Made by a program: the position numbers and the translations under genes. Below, one piece after another: positions 53,660-63,421 of a stretch of DNA of 64,000 nucleotides (positions within the stretch are counted from its first letter, which is position 1; every line of letters starts with the position of its first letter). Source of the stretch: Cherax quadricarinatus. Taxonomy: Eukaryota > Arthropoda > Malacostraca > Decapoda > Parastacidae. The stretch spans positions 10,142,687-10,206,686 of the forward strand of contig NC_091390.1 in NCBI RefSeq assembly GCF_038502225.1, read 5' to 3'. The notes under the pieces were generated by a model. It was not told the origin of the DNA, searched no databases, and saw only the letters and a list, made by a program, of their open reading frames with translations.

Positions 53660-53840
53660 TCACCTAATTGTACTCACCTAATTGTGGTTGCAGGGGTCGA
53701 GACTCAGCTCCTGGCCCCGCCTCTTCACTGATCGCTACTAGGTCCTCTCCCTCTCTGCTTCCCGAGCTTTGTCATACCTCTTCTTAAAACTATGTACGGT
53801 TCCTGCCTCCACTACTTCACTTGCTAGGCTATTCCCTGTG
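53660..53840. repeat. Interspersed repeat fragment
   Basis: Contains CACCTAATTGTACTCACC twice in shortened form, then a GC-rich body. It has the look of a LINE or SINE piece, but I cannot name the family from the sequence alone. Confidence 0.4.
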
Positions 53841-53849
53841 TTACCCCTT

Positions 53850-53992
53850 GTGGGCTCTTAGCTCTCCTGCGGTGTTCCTCTTGGCGCCACTACTACCACC
53901 GCCACCTTTCCTACTACTTTTGGCCCTTACCTTCACAATTGTCTCCTTTCTCTTCCCTTTCTCTTCTTGTCCCACCTCCCACTCTCTCTGCA

Positions 53993-54035
<43 letters not shown>

Positions 54036-54262
54036 CACTACCAGCCCTACTCCTACTACTACTATTTCTACTACTACTACCACTACTTACCTTACTCCTA
54101 CCACTACTGCTCCTCCTACGTCTCTTCTTCCGTCCCTGTCAGCTGGTATATATATACTGGTTCCTTCTCTCTTTTCTGTTAGTGTCACTTTGTAAATGGT
54201 CAAGTTGGACCGAAACGTCGTCGTAAGCTCCTCTCTTCTATGTGCCGGTTATTTGTGTATAG
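53850..54262 (+). repeat. F6-type PLE 3' end with trinucleotide tract
   Basis: Pyrimidine-rich 3' UTR, (CTA)n tract (53995-54110), TATATATA at about 54150, hairpin and GAAACGTC at 54212-54219, then the TGTGCCGGTTATTTGTG tail. Confidence 0.7.
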
Positions 54263-54359
54263 ATTCTTCTCAAACCCAACCCATCTTCCCACAACTGTGC
54301 TGCTACTACCACCAATCTCTCACATCTTACCGCATTACTATTGCCGCTATATTTATACT

Positions 54360-54715
54360 CCTTCTTAGTTATTAGAACTAAAGAATCACTCGTAGCGAAA
54401 CGTTTTCTCTAATATCCTGAACGTACATCAGTGTCTACCGGTAAGCCAGCGGTAGGCCTCGGTCAGATGACCAAAAGCTCCAACGACGGGTCATCATCTG
54501 ACATAGACCCGCGTCAAGAAACACTTGTCCTGTTTGCTGACGAACCTTACCTAACCTAACTTTGTCGGAATCACTATACCATATTTCTTACCAGTGATGT
54601 ACAGGGCTATAAAATAACTTTTCGACTCCTGTTACTTATGCTTCTTGATATAAATCTGTCAGTCTCATTGCTCAAACCTTGGAATTGTTGTCTTGGCTTC
54701 AGATTTATATTTACC
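54360..54715. other. Diverged ribozyme-family terminus and unassigned sequence
   Basis: 54370-54415 has TTAGAACTAAAGA...GCGAAACGTTTTCTCTAA, which resembles the F4 flanks with a mutated core. The rest is not recognised. Confidence 0.4.
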
Positions 54716-54962
54716 ATCTGGAGAGTTTATCTGGAGAGAGTTCCGGGGGTCAACGCCCCCGCGGCCCGGTCTGTGACCAGGCCTCCTTAGGTCAGTGTCC
54801 CAGGATGCGACCCACACCAGTCGACTAACACCCAGGTACCCATTTTACTGATGGGGAACATAGACAACAGGTGGAAAGAAACACGTCCAATGTTTCTACT
54901 CTGGCTGGGAATCGAACCCAGGCCCTCACCGTGTGAAGCGAGAGCGTTAACCACCAGGCCAC
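54716..54962 (-). mobile_element. tRNA-derived SINE
   Basis: Minus-strand copy of the SINE at 27472; B box GGTTCGATTCC at 54908-54918 (read as its complement), body with GCGACCCACACCAG once only, tail CTCTCTCCAGATAAACTCTC. Confidence 0.88.
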
Positions 54963-55386
54963 TAGTTTATAACTTCGAGGGCTGTTTACATTCCCAAGTA
55001 TTTAGACTTTTCACTTGTCTACATTGAGCTACATCTGCCACATTACAGACCATTTGTCTAAATCCTTCTGAAGTTCAATGGTATCCTCACCCTATTTTTG
55101 TGTCGTCAGCGAATTTACCCGTGTCACTCGTTATTCCTTCATCAAGACCATTGATGTAAATTATGAACAGCAACGGGACTAAAACTGATCCTTGAGAAAT
55201 GCTACTAGTGACTTGTCCCCATTCAAACTTGACCCCACTAATTGTAAACTCTGCTTTCTGTCTGTAAGTCATTCCTCGATCCGTGTTAGAACTTTGCCAA
55301 CTATACCATGAGTTGTGATGAATGGTTCACAGAACCGACACGTTGATAAATTAGACACATGTGCAACTCTTGGGTATCTTTATTAA

Positions 55387-55421
55387 GGAAACGTTTCGCC
55401 ACACAGTGGCTTCATCAGTCC
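55387..55421 (-). ncRNA. Hammerhead-like motif, F1
   Basis: Canonical CTGATGA and GAAAC, stem II GCCAC-TGT-GTGGC, stem I GGA/TCC. Confidence 0.68.
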
Positions 55422-55509
55422 ATACATATGCCGTATTCTATTCAAGATTGATGGACTGACCACATCGACTCAAGGTTGAGGGACTGATTACCTCATTCTC
55501 CTCCTGTAT

Positions 55510-55544
55510 GGACTGATGAAGCCACTATGTGGCGAAACGTTTCC
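55510..55544 (+). ncRNA. Hammerhead-like motif, F1
   Basis: As above; the stem II loop reads TAT instead of TGT. TTAATAAAG follows. Confidence 0.66.
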
Positions 55545-55808
55545 TTAATAAAGATACCCAAGAGTTGCACATGTGTCTAATATACCATGAGTTGCCACTT
55601 AAGAATCTTTTTGTGAGGTACTCTATCGAAGGCTTTACTAAAACCCAAATGATCATCAAATTTTTTATCGTTGTCTGCCTCAAATACTTTATTGATGAAC
55701 GTTAGTAAATTTGCCAGGCAGGAACGACCTGTCGTGAATCAATGCTGAGACTCGTTAATCAAATTACATTTATGCTTAAAGTGGCTTCTAATAATATGAT
55801 ATAATTAT

Positions 55809-56012
55809 TTTTTTTATTATTATCACACTGGCCGATTCCCACCAAGGCAGGGTGGCCCACCAAGGCAGGGTGGCCCACCAAGGCAGGGTGGCCCACCAAG
55901 GCAGGGTGACCACCAAGGCAGGGTGGCCCGAAAAAGAAAAACTTTCACCATCATTCCCTCCATCACTGTCTTGCCAGAAGGGTGCTTTACACTACAGTTT
56001 TTAAACTGCAAC
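55809..56012 (-). mobile_element. RTE 3' tail with an 18-bp internal repeat
   Basis: Matches the 3' UTR of the RTE at 29866-30010 (GTGTAAAGCACCCTTCTGGC and GGGCCACCCTGCC read in reverse). The segment CACCAAGGCAGGGTGGCC is repeated about five times, against once in the RTE at 29866. Confidence 0.85.
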
Positions 56013-56349
56013 ATTTATCTACTATAGATGTCAGGCTTATTGGGCGATAATTTGATGGAGTGGACTTATCCCCTGATTTAAATAGAGAAATTACATTAGC
56101 AGTCTTCCACATCTCTGGCATAACACCAGTTTGGATGCCCATAATAAACACGCTCATTAGCGGCTAAGTTCCAACTTTCACTCTAAGTACCCTTGATAAT
56201 AATTCGTCGGGGCCCGGGCACTTATTTATATCGTTTTGTGTAAAGACTGAGAAGAAATAACCATTAATTAGAGAACACATTTCTTGTTTATTGTCAGGAC
56301 TGGACCCATTGTTTGGGTCCTGCCCTTAGGTCTTTGTAATTTGAGTTAT

Positions 56350-56700
56350 GTAGTGGGATACGCTGGAAAAATGCGAGACACTTGTGTAAAATCTAGGTAT
56401 CTTTATCCTAGAAACGTTCCGCCAGCCTGTGGCTTCTTCAGTCCAATACAGAGAAAGGTGGAAGAGGAGTGTGAGGTAATCAGTCCCTCAGCCTGGAGTC
56501 GATGTGTTCAGTGGACTCCAGTATACAAATTGCAGCGAATTTGCAGCAGTTTCATCAAGACTGATGGTCTGAACACATCGACTCCAGGCTGAGGGACTGA
56601 TCACCTCAAACTCCCACCTTTCTGTGCATTGGACTGAAGAAGCCACTGAACGTTGAAACATTCAAGAATTAAAATACCCAAATGTTACACAAGCGTCTCA
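56350..56700. mobile_element. Old F1-related fold-back insertion
   Basis: Inverted arms with degraded motifs on both sides (56409-56444 minus: GAAACGTTCCGCC...; 56630-56670 plus: CTGAAGAAGCCAC...GTTGAAAC). Neither would be expected to cleave. The arms differ at many places, so this is an old copy. Confidence 0.65.
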
Positions 56701-56904
56701 TTTATCAACTTATTTCTAAAACATTCACACTCCAGACATTATGATGCTGGTGGAGGGCAGAACAGCCTGATGTCTCAATAAGTTGTATTAAGCAAAACAT
56801 TCATCACATTATTCTTTTCCACTAACACATAGATGTGTGAATTATTTCTCAACTGGATCCTGAGGAGAGGCTCATGGTGCCTTGTGCGTCTAGAATGTTT
56901 AGTG

Positions 56905-57325
56905 TAGGAGGCCTGGTTACAGACCGGGCCGCGGGGGCGTTGACCTCCGGAACTCTCTCCAGGTAAACTCTCTCCAGGTAACATTGGCTATTAGTTATGT
57001 GAGATTGCCTACGTCAGTGCTCTAGCCCTTTCAAATGCCTTTTCTTTCTCTTTTAACTGCTAGTAGGTAGCCGCTATTTGCAGTACTTACGGTAATGTGT
57101 TCCTTTATGCTTGTCAACTTCGCCGATGGTGGCAGCACATGCCAGACTTTCATTACACACTAATATCTCACTCGCCCACGGGCTGTGGTTGGTACGTCGA
57201 TTTGCGTGCGGCCAGCAGTAACAGCCTGGTTGATCAGGCCCTGATCCACAGCAAGGCCTGGTCATGAACCGAGCCACGGGGGCGTTGATCCTCGAAACCT
57301 TCTAGAGGTATATTCCAGGTAAGTC
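56905..57325. repeat. SINE tail fragments
   Basis: 56908-56985 (GGAGGCCTGGTTACAGACCG ... CTCTCTCCAGGTAAACTCTC) and 57221-57325 (AAGGCCTGGTCATGAACCGA ... TATATTCCAGGTAAG) are two separate, diverged SINE 3' halves. Confidence 0.7.
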
Positions 57326-57406
57326 AAACGCCGTAGGAAAGGGGGAAGAGAAGCCTCTTTATCCAAGGATACTTACCCACAGGTCAGCCATAAACAAGAA
57401 TCATGC

Positions 57407-57410
<4 letters not shown>

Positions 57411-57484
<74 letters not shown>
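57411..57484. repeat. (AG)n microsatellite
   Basis: About 37 GA dinucleotides. Confidence 0.95.
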
Positions 57485-57487
<3 letters not shown>

Positions 57488-58071
57488 GTTCTGAAGCAGA
57501 GTAGGGAAAGAAGAACAGCAGAGAAAAGTTAACAGTAAGCACAAAGCATAACTAAAATGTTAGTTATCATTAGCACAAACACTATTACAACATACAACTG
57601 ATAATTGACATTATAACCGAGGAAACAATAGAGAATTAAGTGTGCTTTCTGACCCAACTACTTTGAGAAGGAAGAAACTCAGGATATTTAAGAAAGTAGA
57701 TGCACTTAATTAGCATTGATAATCACTAACGCCGTATGACCCTTAGGGGTTTAGCGCCTACTTATATTAATAGTAATACAGGATGATTACTAAACGTAAA
57801 ATTAACCAACTCACAATGTGAGTTGGATAATTTTAAAATACGAATTATAAATACCCACAAGGATAAGACACATCAACAAGGTATAAAAAATGGTAACCCT
57901 TTTGTTATCTGGAGAACAAATAAATACTAACGATAACTCTGAGTAACACACAACAATACCTGAACCATCATGTGTTGTCATGAATAAATAACTGTGTCTG
58001 GAAGCCTCCACTAAGTCACTCTTAAGCACATAAAACAAAAACCCACAAAACATGTGTTGCATATAACTAAT
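57485..58071. other. AT-rich sequence with I-LINE 3' scrap
   Basis: 57730-57780 contains GTATGACCCTTAGGGGTTTAGCGCC, cut into an I-LINE 3' end on the plus strand. The rest shows no gene. Confidence 0.5.
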
Positions 58072-58120
58072 GCAAGAAGTAATGAGAGTAAGACACATGT
58101 GCAACATCTGGGTATCTTTA

Positions 58121-58159
58121 TTGTAGACGTTTCGCCATCCAGTGGCTTTATCAATACAA
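58121..58159 (-). ncRNA. Hammerhead-like motif, F2 (U3/A8)
   Basis: TTGTA, TTGATAA, A, GCCA-loop-TGGC, GAAACGTC, TACAA on the minus strand. Confidence 0.65.
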
Positions 58160-58370
58160 ATTCCAGGACATAACTTGAAGACAGTAGAACTATGTACAGA
58201 AGATGAGGTAATCAGTCCCTCAACCTAGGAGTAGGTGCGAACAGCACCATAGTCGTGGAGATTCTGAATCTCCACGACTATGGTTCTGTTCGCACCTACT
58301 CCTAGGTTGAGGGACTGATTACCTCATCTTCTGTACATAGTTCTACTGTCTTCAAGTTATGTCCTGGAAT

Positions 58371-58409
58371 TTGTATTGATAAAGCCACTGGATGGCGAAA
58401 CGTCTACAA
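58371..58409 (+). ncRNA. Hammerhead-like motif, F2 (U3/A8)
   Basis: Identical elements on the plus strand; AATAAAG follows. Confidence 0.65.
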
Positions 58410-58711
58410 TAAAGATACCCAGATGTTGCACATGTGTCTTACTCTCATCTTGTCGGTATTATGTACCATTCGTACGCAAGAAGTAATATTGACTCTCAAG
58501 TCTGGACTGTAATATACATCACAACAGACTAAAATTTAGTGAAGGTTCACACTTGACTCCACTTAAACCAATATTTAGTAAAGGACAATAACGCTATGCA
58601 AGATAACAATAGTGTTAGGCCAGATAATAATCTTAAGGAAGATAACACGTATCTCAAAGGCAACTACCTGCCCTAACAAATTATCCTTGTCTAATACACA
58701 CAAAATTGATA

Positions 58712-58816
<105 letters not shown>

Positions 58817-60007
58817 AGATGGGGTTGTAAAAGAAGTAAATGCTAGGGTGTTCGGGAGAGGGGTGGGATTAAATTATGGGGAATCAAATACAAAATGGGA
58901 ATTGACACCGTTGCTTTTTGCTGATGATACTGTGCTTATGGGAGATTCTAAAGAAAAATTGCAAAGGTTAGTGGATGAGTTTGAGAATGTGTGTAAAGGT
59001 AGAAAGTTGAAAGTGAACATAGAAAAGAGTAAGGTGATGAGGGTATCAAATGATTTAGATAAAGAAAAATTGGATATCAAATTGGGGAGAAGGAGTATGG
59101 AAGAAGTGAATGTTTTCAGACACTTGGGAGTTGACGTGTCGGCGGATGGATTTATGAAGGATGAGGTTAATCATAGGATTGATGAAGGAAAAAAGGTGAG
59201 TGGTGCCTTGAGGTATATGTGGAGGCAAAAAACGTTATCTATGGAGGCAAAGAAGATAATATATGAAAGTATAGTAGTACCAACACTCTTATATGGGTGT
59301 GAAGCTTGGGTTGTGAATGCTGCAGCGAGGAGGCGGTTGGAAGCAGTGGAGATGTCCTGTTTAAGGGCAATGTGTGGTGTAAATATTATGCAGAAAATTC
59401 GGAGTGTGGAAATTAGTAGAGGGTGTGGAGTTAAAAGCATTAATCAGAGGGCTGAAGAGGGGTTGTTGAGGTGGATTGGTCATTTAGAGAGAATGGATCA
59501 AAGTAGAATGACATGGAGAGCGTATAATTCTGTAGGGGAAGGAAGGCGGCATAGGGGTCGTCCTCGAAAAGGTTGGAGGGAGAGGGTAAAGGAGGTTTTG
59601 TGGGCGAGGGGCTTGAACTTCCAGCAAACGTGTGTGAGCCTGTTAGAAAAGTGAATGGAGACGAATGGTATTTGGGACCTGACGATCTGTTGGAGTGTGA
59701 GCAGGGTAATATTTAGTGAAGGGATTCAGGGAAACCGGTTATTTTTATATAGCCGGACTTGAGTCCTGGAAATGGGAAGTACAATGTCTGCACTCTAAAG
59801 GAGGGGTTTGGGATATTGGCAGTTTGGAGGGATATGTTGTGTATCTTTATACGTACATGCTTCTAAACTGTTGTATTCTGAGCACCTCTGCAAAAACAGC
59901 GATTATGTGTGAGTGAGGTGAAAGTGTTGAATGATGATGAAAGTATTTTCATTTTGGGGATTTTCTTTTTTGGGTCACCCTGCCTCGGTGGGAGACGGCC
60001 GACTTGT
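58817..60007 (+). mobile_element. 5'-truncated RTE LINE between (TA)n tracts
   Basis: Contains the last third of the RT and a 3' UTR, ending GTGGGAGACGGCCGACTTGT followed by (TA)n. It is related to, but clearly diverged from, the element at 29866-33235. Confidence 0.88.
58820..59654 (+). pseudogene. RTE reverse transcriptase, C-terminal part
   Basis: Opens DGVVKEVNARVFGRGVGLNY, then catalytic LLFADDTVLMGDSKEKLQRL at about 58910, VFRHLGVDVSADGFMKDEVN, TLLYGCEAWVVNAAARRRLE, GLLRWIGHLERMDQ and GRPRKGWRERVKEVLWARGL; stop at 59652. The frame is open over about 278 codons, but endonuclease and the first RT motifs are absent. Confidence 0.88.
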
Positions 60008-60118
<111 letters not shown>

Positions 60119-60119
60119 C

Positions 60120-60240
60120 TAGAATTCGCAGACCAGGCGGAATATTCACAAACACTAATGTCAGGCCGAAGGAGACTCGAACCTACGCACCTTGGAGCAA
60201 GGTACGCAGTGCTCTACCACCGTAACACACTTGTCCAATA
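60120..60240 (-). mobile_element. tRNA-derived SINE head
   Basis: On the minus strand: GGTGGTAGAGCACTGCG (A-box region) and GGTTCGAGTCTCC (B box, 60171-60183), spaced as in a tRNA. A different family from the SINE at 27472. Confidence 0.7.
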
Positions 60241-60776
60241 CCTTGGCGCCCAGCTAACGCTAGATGCTTTGGTCCAAGGCAGCCAGCATTCAGGCAGGTG
60301 GCTTTCAGCTTTTCATCTCATTCCCTGCGAATTCTAAACATTGTAAAAAGTTTCTCGTCGGTCGGTGTGGTATGCAATAATTTCTCAAGAAATCATTCTG
60401 AACCTAAGGAAAAAAATATATTTCATAGTGTTTATTATTAAATTATTGTAAACTTATCTAAAATATGTTTAGTTGGATTAGGCTAAATTATATTGCGCTT
60501 GTTATAATAAGGTTAGGTAAGTTTTCTAAGAGTTTTTTGGTACAAAATTATTAATTTTTACATTATTAATTTTTGCACTGCTCAATTCATCCCTCATCCC
60601 TTCAAAAAAAAGGTGCCTAGATGACGGTAAAAGAATTTTGATTCACGGAAATTGTGCTAGCTTCTAATTACCGACTTCTCCTTAGACGCAACATATCCCC
60701 TACTGATTCAGAGGTCTATCATCATAACAGATCACTCATACTGTATCCATTAAGTCGCATCTCTTTTTCCCTACAG
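60241..60776. other. Unassigned AT-rich stretch upstream of a candidate exon
   Basis: No repeat recognised. It ends in TCTCTTTTTCCCTACAG, a good splice-acceptor shape. Confidence 0.45.
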
Positions 60777-60931
60777 GATTTTGCCTCATTGGACCAGGTG
60801 GTCTTCGTTCCAGTGAGCCAGACGGTGGTATATAACCCTTATGAGCCACATGGTAATAGCAGATTATTCACGGATGATGATGTTGATGGGACTCGCTGTC
60901 CTCAGCACTGCCTTGCTGACCCATCCCTCAG
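60777..60931 (+). CDS. Candidate exon with signal peptide
   Basis: Preceded by a pyrimidine tract and ACAG (60773-60776) and followed by GTAAGTAAC (60932), a consensus splice donor. An ATG at 60874 (ATGATGATGTTGATG) opens MMMLMGLAVLSTALLTHPS and one more base, a hydrophobic stretch with the shape of a secretory signal peptide; it ends in phase 1 at the donor. The other open frame through the whole exon (starting DFASLDQVVFVPVSQ) is acidic and less convincing but cannot be excluded. I do not recognise the product. The downstream exon is not identified; TCACAG at 63488-63493 is the next acceptor-like site I noticed. Confidence 0.4.
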
Positions 60932-61005
60932 GTAAGTAACATCTATATTCCAAAACACTAATGAAGAATTGAGACACTTATGCAACGCATGGGAATCTTT
61001 ATTGA

Positions 61006-61040
61006 AGAAACGTTTCGCCACACAGTGGCTTCATCAGTCC
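61006..61040 (-). ncRNA. Hammerhead-like motif, F1
   Basis: Canonical core; stem I weakened (GGA/TCT). Confidence 0.62.
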
Positions 61041-61201
61041 AATACAAAGTAGAAATGGGTAAGGAGAGTAGAAGTATGAGGTAATCAGTCCCTCAACCTG
61101 GATTCGATGTGTTCAGTCCATCACTCTTGTAGTAAGTGCAGGATAAGGCCAGAGAGGTGGCTTATATACTGCGGTGAGATGAGTTGAAGCAGGAGGAGGC
61201 A

Positions 61202-61236
61202 GGACTGATGAAGCCACTGTGTGGCGAAACGTTTCT
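61202..61236 (+). ncRNA. Hammerhead-like motif, F1
   Basis: Canonical core and stem II; stem I GGA/TCT; TCAATAAAG follows. Confidence 0.62.
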
Positions 61237-61320
61237 TCAATAAAGATTCCCATGTGTTGCATAAGTGTCTCAATTCTTCAACTTGTCGGTTTCCAAAACC
61301 ATTCATCACAAAACACTAAT

Positions 61321-61781
61321 CCAGAGTAATGAAATGGATACAGAGTAATAAAAGGCTATTTAAGTGACTTCATCTTACGCTAGACTTCTGTCTCATAAGT
61401 GAGTACAGGTAAGTATCATGTACAGCTATTGAGGCTAAAACGTTGTGTAGTTTTAAAAATAGGTTAGATAAATACGTGAGTGGGCGTGGGCGGGTGTGAG
61501 TTCGACCTGACTAGCTTGTGCTGCTGGGTCTGGTGCCTTGCTCCTTCCTTGAGTGGGGATGACCAGACTGGGAGGGTCATTGGGCTAATCCAGGGGGGAC
61601 ATGAACCTGCTCCGCATGGGTCAGTAGGCCTGTTGCAGTGTTCCTTGTTCTTATGTTCCTATGTTCTTATATTCCAAAACACTAATCCAGAGTAATGAAA
61701 TGGATACAGAGTAATGAAATGGATACTTCATCTTACGCTCGACTTCTGTCTCGTAAGTGAGTACAGGTAAGTATCTAGCAT
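61321..61781. repeat. Direct duplication of intron-like sequence around a repeat
   Basis: 61311-61417 (AAACACTAATCCAGAGTAAT...GTGAGTACAGGTAAGTATC) recurs at about 61677-61775. Between the copies (about 61430-61670) lies an interspersed repeat ending CAGTGTTCCTTGTTCTTATG, also present inside F4 (14165-14230 and 18690-18735). Confidence 0.75.
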
Positions 61782-61852
61782 GTTAGGTAAGACACATATG
61801 CAACAGTTAGGTATGAAAGTTAAGACACATGTGCAACATCTGGATATCTTTA

Positions 61853-61891
61853 TTGTAGACGTTTCGCCATCCAGTGGCTTTATCAATACAG
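61853..61891 (-). ncRNA. Hammerhead-like motif, F2 (U3/A8)
   Basis: Four-pair stem I (TGTA/TACA), F2 core and stem II. Confidence 0.63.
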
Positions 61892-62264
61892 ATTCTAGGA
61901 CATAATAGGAAGACAGTAGAACTATATACAAAAGATGAGGTAATCAGTCCCTCGGCCTTGGAGTTAGTGTTCACAGCATCGTGGTGAAGGAGAATCTGAA
62001 GCAAAGGCAAGAAGACTGGCGTTTATATAGTCGTCAGTGGATAGGGACGGGCAGCAGACGAGGGCAAAGTCGGTATTTTATACGTTTCTTGCACAACTTG
62101 TCAGACACTGCAACATCATGGAATCTTGGTTCAGAGGACATCTACAAGACCTTCTTCACGGCTGCTGCAACTAACCCATCTCTTTGGGAAAGACCTACTT
62201 CCACTGGGGAATCCCGCCTACCAGTGACTGCCCTCGTCTGCTGCCCGTCCCTTCCACTGACGCC

Positions 62265-62271
62265 TATATAA
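62265..62271 (+). promoter_or_regulatory. TATA-like box of F2
   Basis: TATATAA, about 165 nt before the predicted cleavage site at 62436, matching the box at 16158. Confidence 0.45.
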
Positions 62272-62402
62272 CCGCCAGTCTTCTTGCCTTTGCTCCAGAT
62301 TCTCCTTCACCACGATGCTGTGAACACTAACTCCAAGGTCGAGGGACTGATTACCTCATCTTTTGTATATAGTTCTACTGTCTTCCTATTATGTCCTAGA
62401 AT

Positions 62403-62441
62403 CTGTATTGATAAAGCCACTGGATGGCGAAACGTCTACAA
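62403..62441 (+). ncRNA. Hammerhead-like motif, F2 (U3/A8)
   Basis: Four-pair stem I, TTGATAA core, GAAACGTC, followed by AATAAAG. Confidence 0.63.
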
Positions 62442-62531
62442 TAAAGATATCCAGATGTTGCACATGTGTCTTAACTTTCATATTGTCGGTATTTTATACC
62501 TTTCTTGCACAACAGTTAGGTATCTTTATTA

Positions 62532-62568
62532 TGAAACGTTTCGCCTACACAGTAGGCTTCTTCAGTCA
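62532..62568 (-). ncRNA. Hammerhead-like motif, F5 (canonical core)
   Basis: On the minus strand: TGA, CTGAAGA, A, GCCTAC-loop-GTAGGC, GAAACGTT, TCA. Position 7 is A, which the consensus allows; C3/G8 are canonical. Confidence 0.65.
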
Positions 62569-62765
62569 AGTACAGAAAAGTTGATAGAAGCAGAAGATAC
62601 TTGAAGACGATGTAATCAGTCCATCACCCTTAAAGTTTTGAGGTGGTCAGTCCCTCAGTCTGGAGAAGAGCATTGTTCCATAGTCTGAAGCAATAAGTAT
62701 CTAGCATAAAATACTGACAAGTTGAAGATTAAAAAATATATGCAACAGTTGGATATCTATGTTGA

Positions 62766-62802
62766 TGAAACGCTTCGCCTACACAGTAGGCTTCTTCAGT
62801 CA
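62766..62802 (-). ncRNA. Hammerhead-like motif, F5, mutated
   Basis: Same layout as 62532-62568, but the invariant GAAAC reads GAAGC, so it is likely inactive. Confidence 0.5.
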
Positions 62803-63016
62803 AATACAAAGGATGCAATAGTAATGAAATATAAACGTAATCAGTCCATCAACCTTGGAGAAAAAGTATGAGATGGTTAGTCCCTCAGAGTGGAGAAGAG
62901 TTCAGCTTCATTGTCTGCAGGGACTGACCACCTCAAATACTTTTCCTCCAAAGCTGATGTAGAAAAAGTATTTTAAAGTAAAAGGACACAAGTGCAACTA
63001 ATGTGACATTTATTGT

Positions 63017-63051
63017 GGCAACGTTTCGCTCTCCAGGAGCTTTATCAAGCC
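63017..63051 (-). ncRNA. Hammerhead-like motif, F3 (U3/A8)
   Basis: GGC/GCC stem I, TTGATAA core, GCTC/GAGC stem II. Confidence 0.6.
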
Positions 63052-63057
63052 AGTAAT

Positions 63058-63092
63058 GGCTTGATAAAGCTCCTGGAGAGCGAAACGTTGCC
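63058..63092 (+). ncRNA. Hammerhead-like motif, F3 (U3/A8)
   Basis: Plus-strand partner of 63017-63051; AATAAAT follows. Confidence 0.6.
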
Positions 63093-63270
63093 ACAATAAA
63101 TGTCACATTAGTTGCACTTGTGTCCTTTTACTTTACATATTGTCGGTAATTCTACCAACTTTATTACAAAAAGTATTTTACTGAAAAAATCTACTGTGTA
63201 GGCGAAACGTTTGATCAATGAAGATATCCAACTGTTGCACATGTGACTTAATCTTCAACATGTATTTAGT

Positions 63271-63421
63271 GGGAATCTTTGTTGAGGAAACGTTTAGCCA
63301 CACGTTGGCTTCATCAGTCCAATACAAAGCAGATAGGTGTAAGGAGAGGAGGAGTTTGAGGATATCAGTCCCTCAGCCTGGAGTCGATGTCTTCAGTCCA
63401 TCAATCTTGTAGAGAGTACAG
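63271..63421 (-). mobile_element. F1 insertion, single arm, with 12-bp TSD
   Basis: A single minus-strand F1 copy; the direct repeats CATGTATTTAGT (63259-63270) and CATGTATCTAGT (63422-63433) differ at one base. Its motif (63286-63320) has mutated stem II and core. Confidence 0.75.

Larger units (their letters stand above)
55317..55580. mobile_element. F1 fold-back insertion with 14-bp TSD
   Basis: Inverted arms, TSD TATACCATGAGTTG at 55303-55316 and 55581-55594. It interrupts the CR1 RT. The left end has the GGTTC-loop-GAACC terminal hairpin. Confidence 0.93.
54965..56330 (-). pseudogene. CR1-like LINE reverse transcriptase with two insertions
   Basis: From the right: NKCPGPDELLSRVLRVKVGT, GVMPEMWKTANVISLFKSGD and NYRPISL-like sequence (56020-56240); RTE tail insert; LLTFINKVFEADNDKKFDDH and FSKAFDRVPHKKILKWQL (about 55590-55720); F1 insert; GKVLTRIEEWLTDRK, ISQGSVLVPLLFIIYINGLD and FADDTKIG (55090-55290); then LQKDLDKWSVMWQM near 55050. 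Order and motifs fit CR1. Stops and frameshifts throughout. Confidence 0.85.
58084..58475. mobile_element. F2 fold-back insertion with 12-bp TSD
   Basis: Near-perfect inverted arms meeting at about 58262 (GAGATTCTGAATCTC). TSD GCAAGAAGTAAT at 58072-58083 and 58476-58487. The right end carries TTGTCGGTATTATGTACC. Confidence 0.93.
60963..61309. mobile_element. F1 fold-back insertion with 11-bp TSD
   Basis: Inverted arms with unequal spacing, TSD AAAACACTAAT at 60952-60962 and 61310-61320. It lies just downstream of the candidate splice donor, so in a presumed intron. It has a TATATA-like box at about 61162. Confidence 0.9.
61815..62509. mobile_element. F2 fold-back insertion with 14-bp TSD
   Basis: Minus arm and plus arm of F2 with a long, partly unique centre (about 62050-62230) that matches the middle of the 415-bp unit at 15960-16195. 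TSD CAACAGTTAGGTAT at 61801-61814 and 62510-62523. It contains TATATAA at 62265-62271. It lies inside F5. Confidence 0.92.
61782..62694 (-). mobile_element. F5 insertion with 13-bp TSD, split by F2
   Basis: TSD AAGTATCTAGCAT at 61769-61781 and 62695-62707. The F5 body is 61782-61814 plus 62524-62694, interrupted by an F2 insertion. It is a single minus-strand copy, not a fold-back. Confidence 0.85.
62976..63168. mobile_element. F3 fold-back insertion with 12-bp TSD
   Basis: Inverted arms only 6 bp apart at the centre; TSD AAAAGTATTTTA at 62964-62975 and 63169-63180. Here the right end, not the left, carries the terminal TTGTCGGTAATTCTACC hairpin. Confidence 0.93.
62708..63258 (-). mobile_element. 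Second F5 copy, fold-back, split by F3
   Basis: Minus arm (62708-62975) with a motif at 62766-62802 and a partial plus arm (63181-63258, ending in AACTGTTGCACATGTGACTT). Between them lies an F3 insertion. Outer boundaries are uncertain. Confidence 0.7.
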
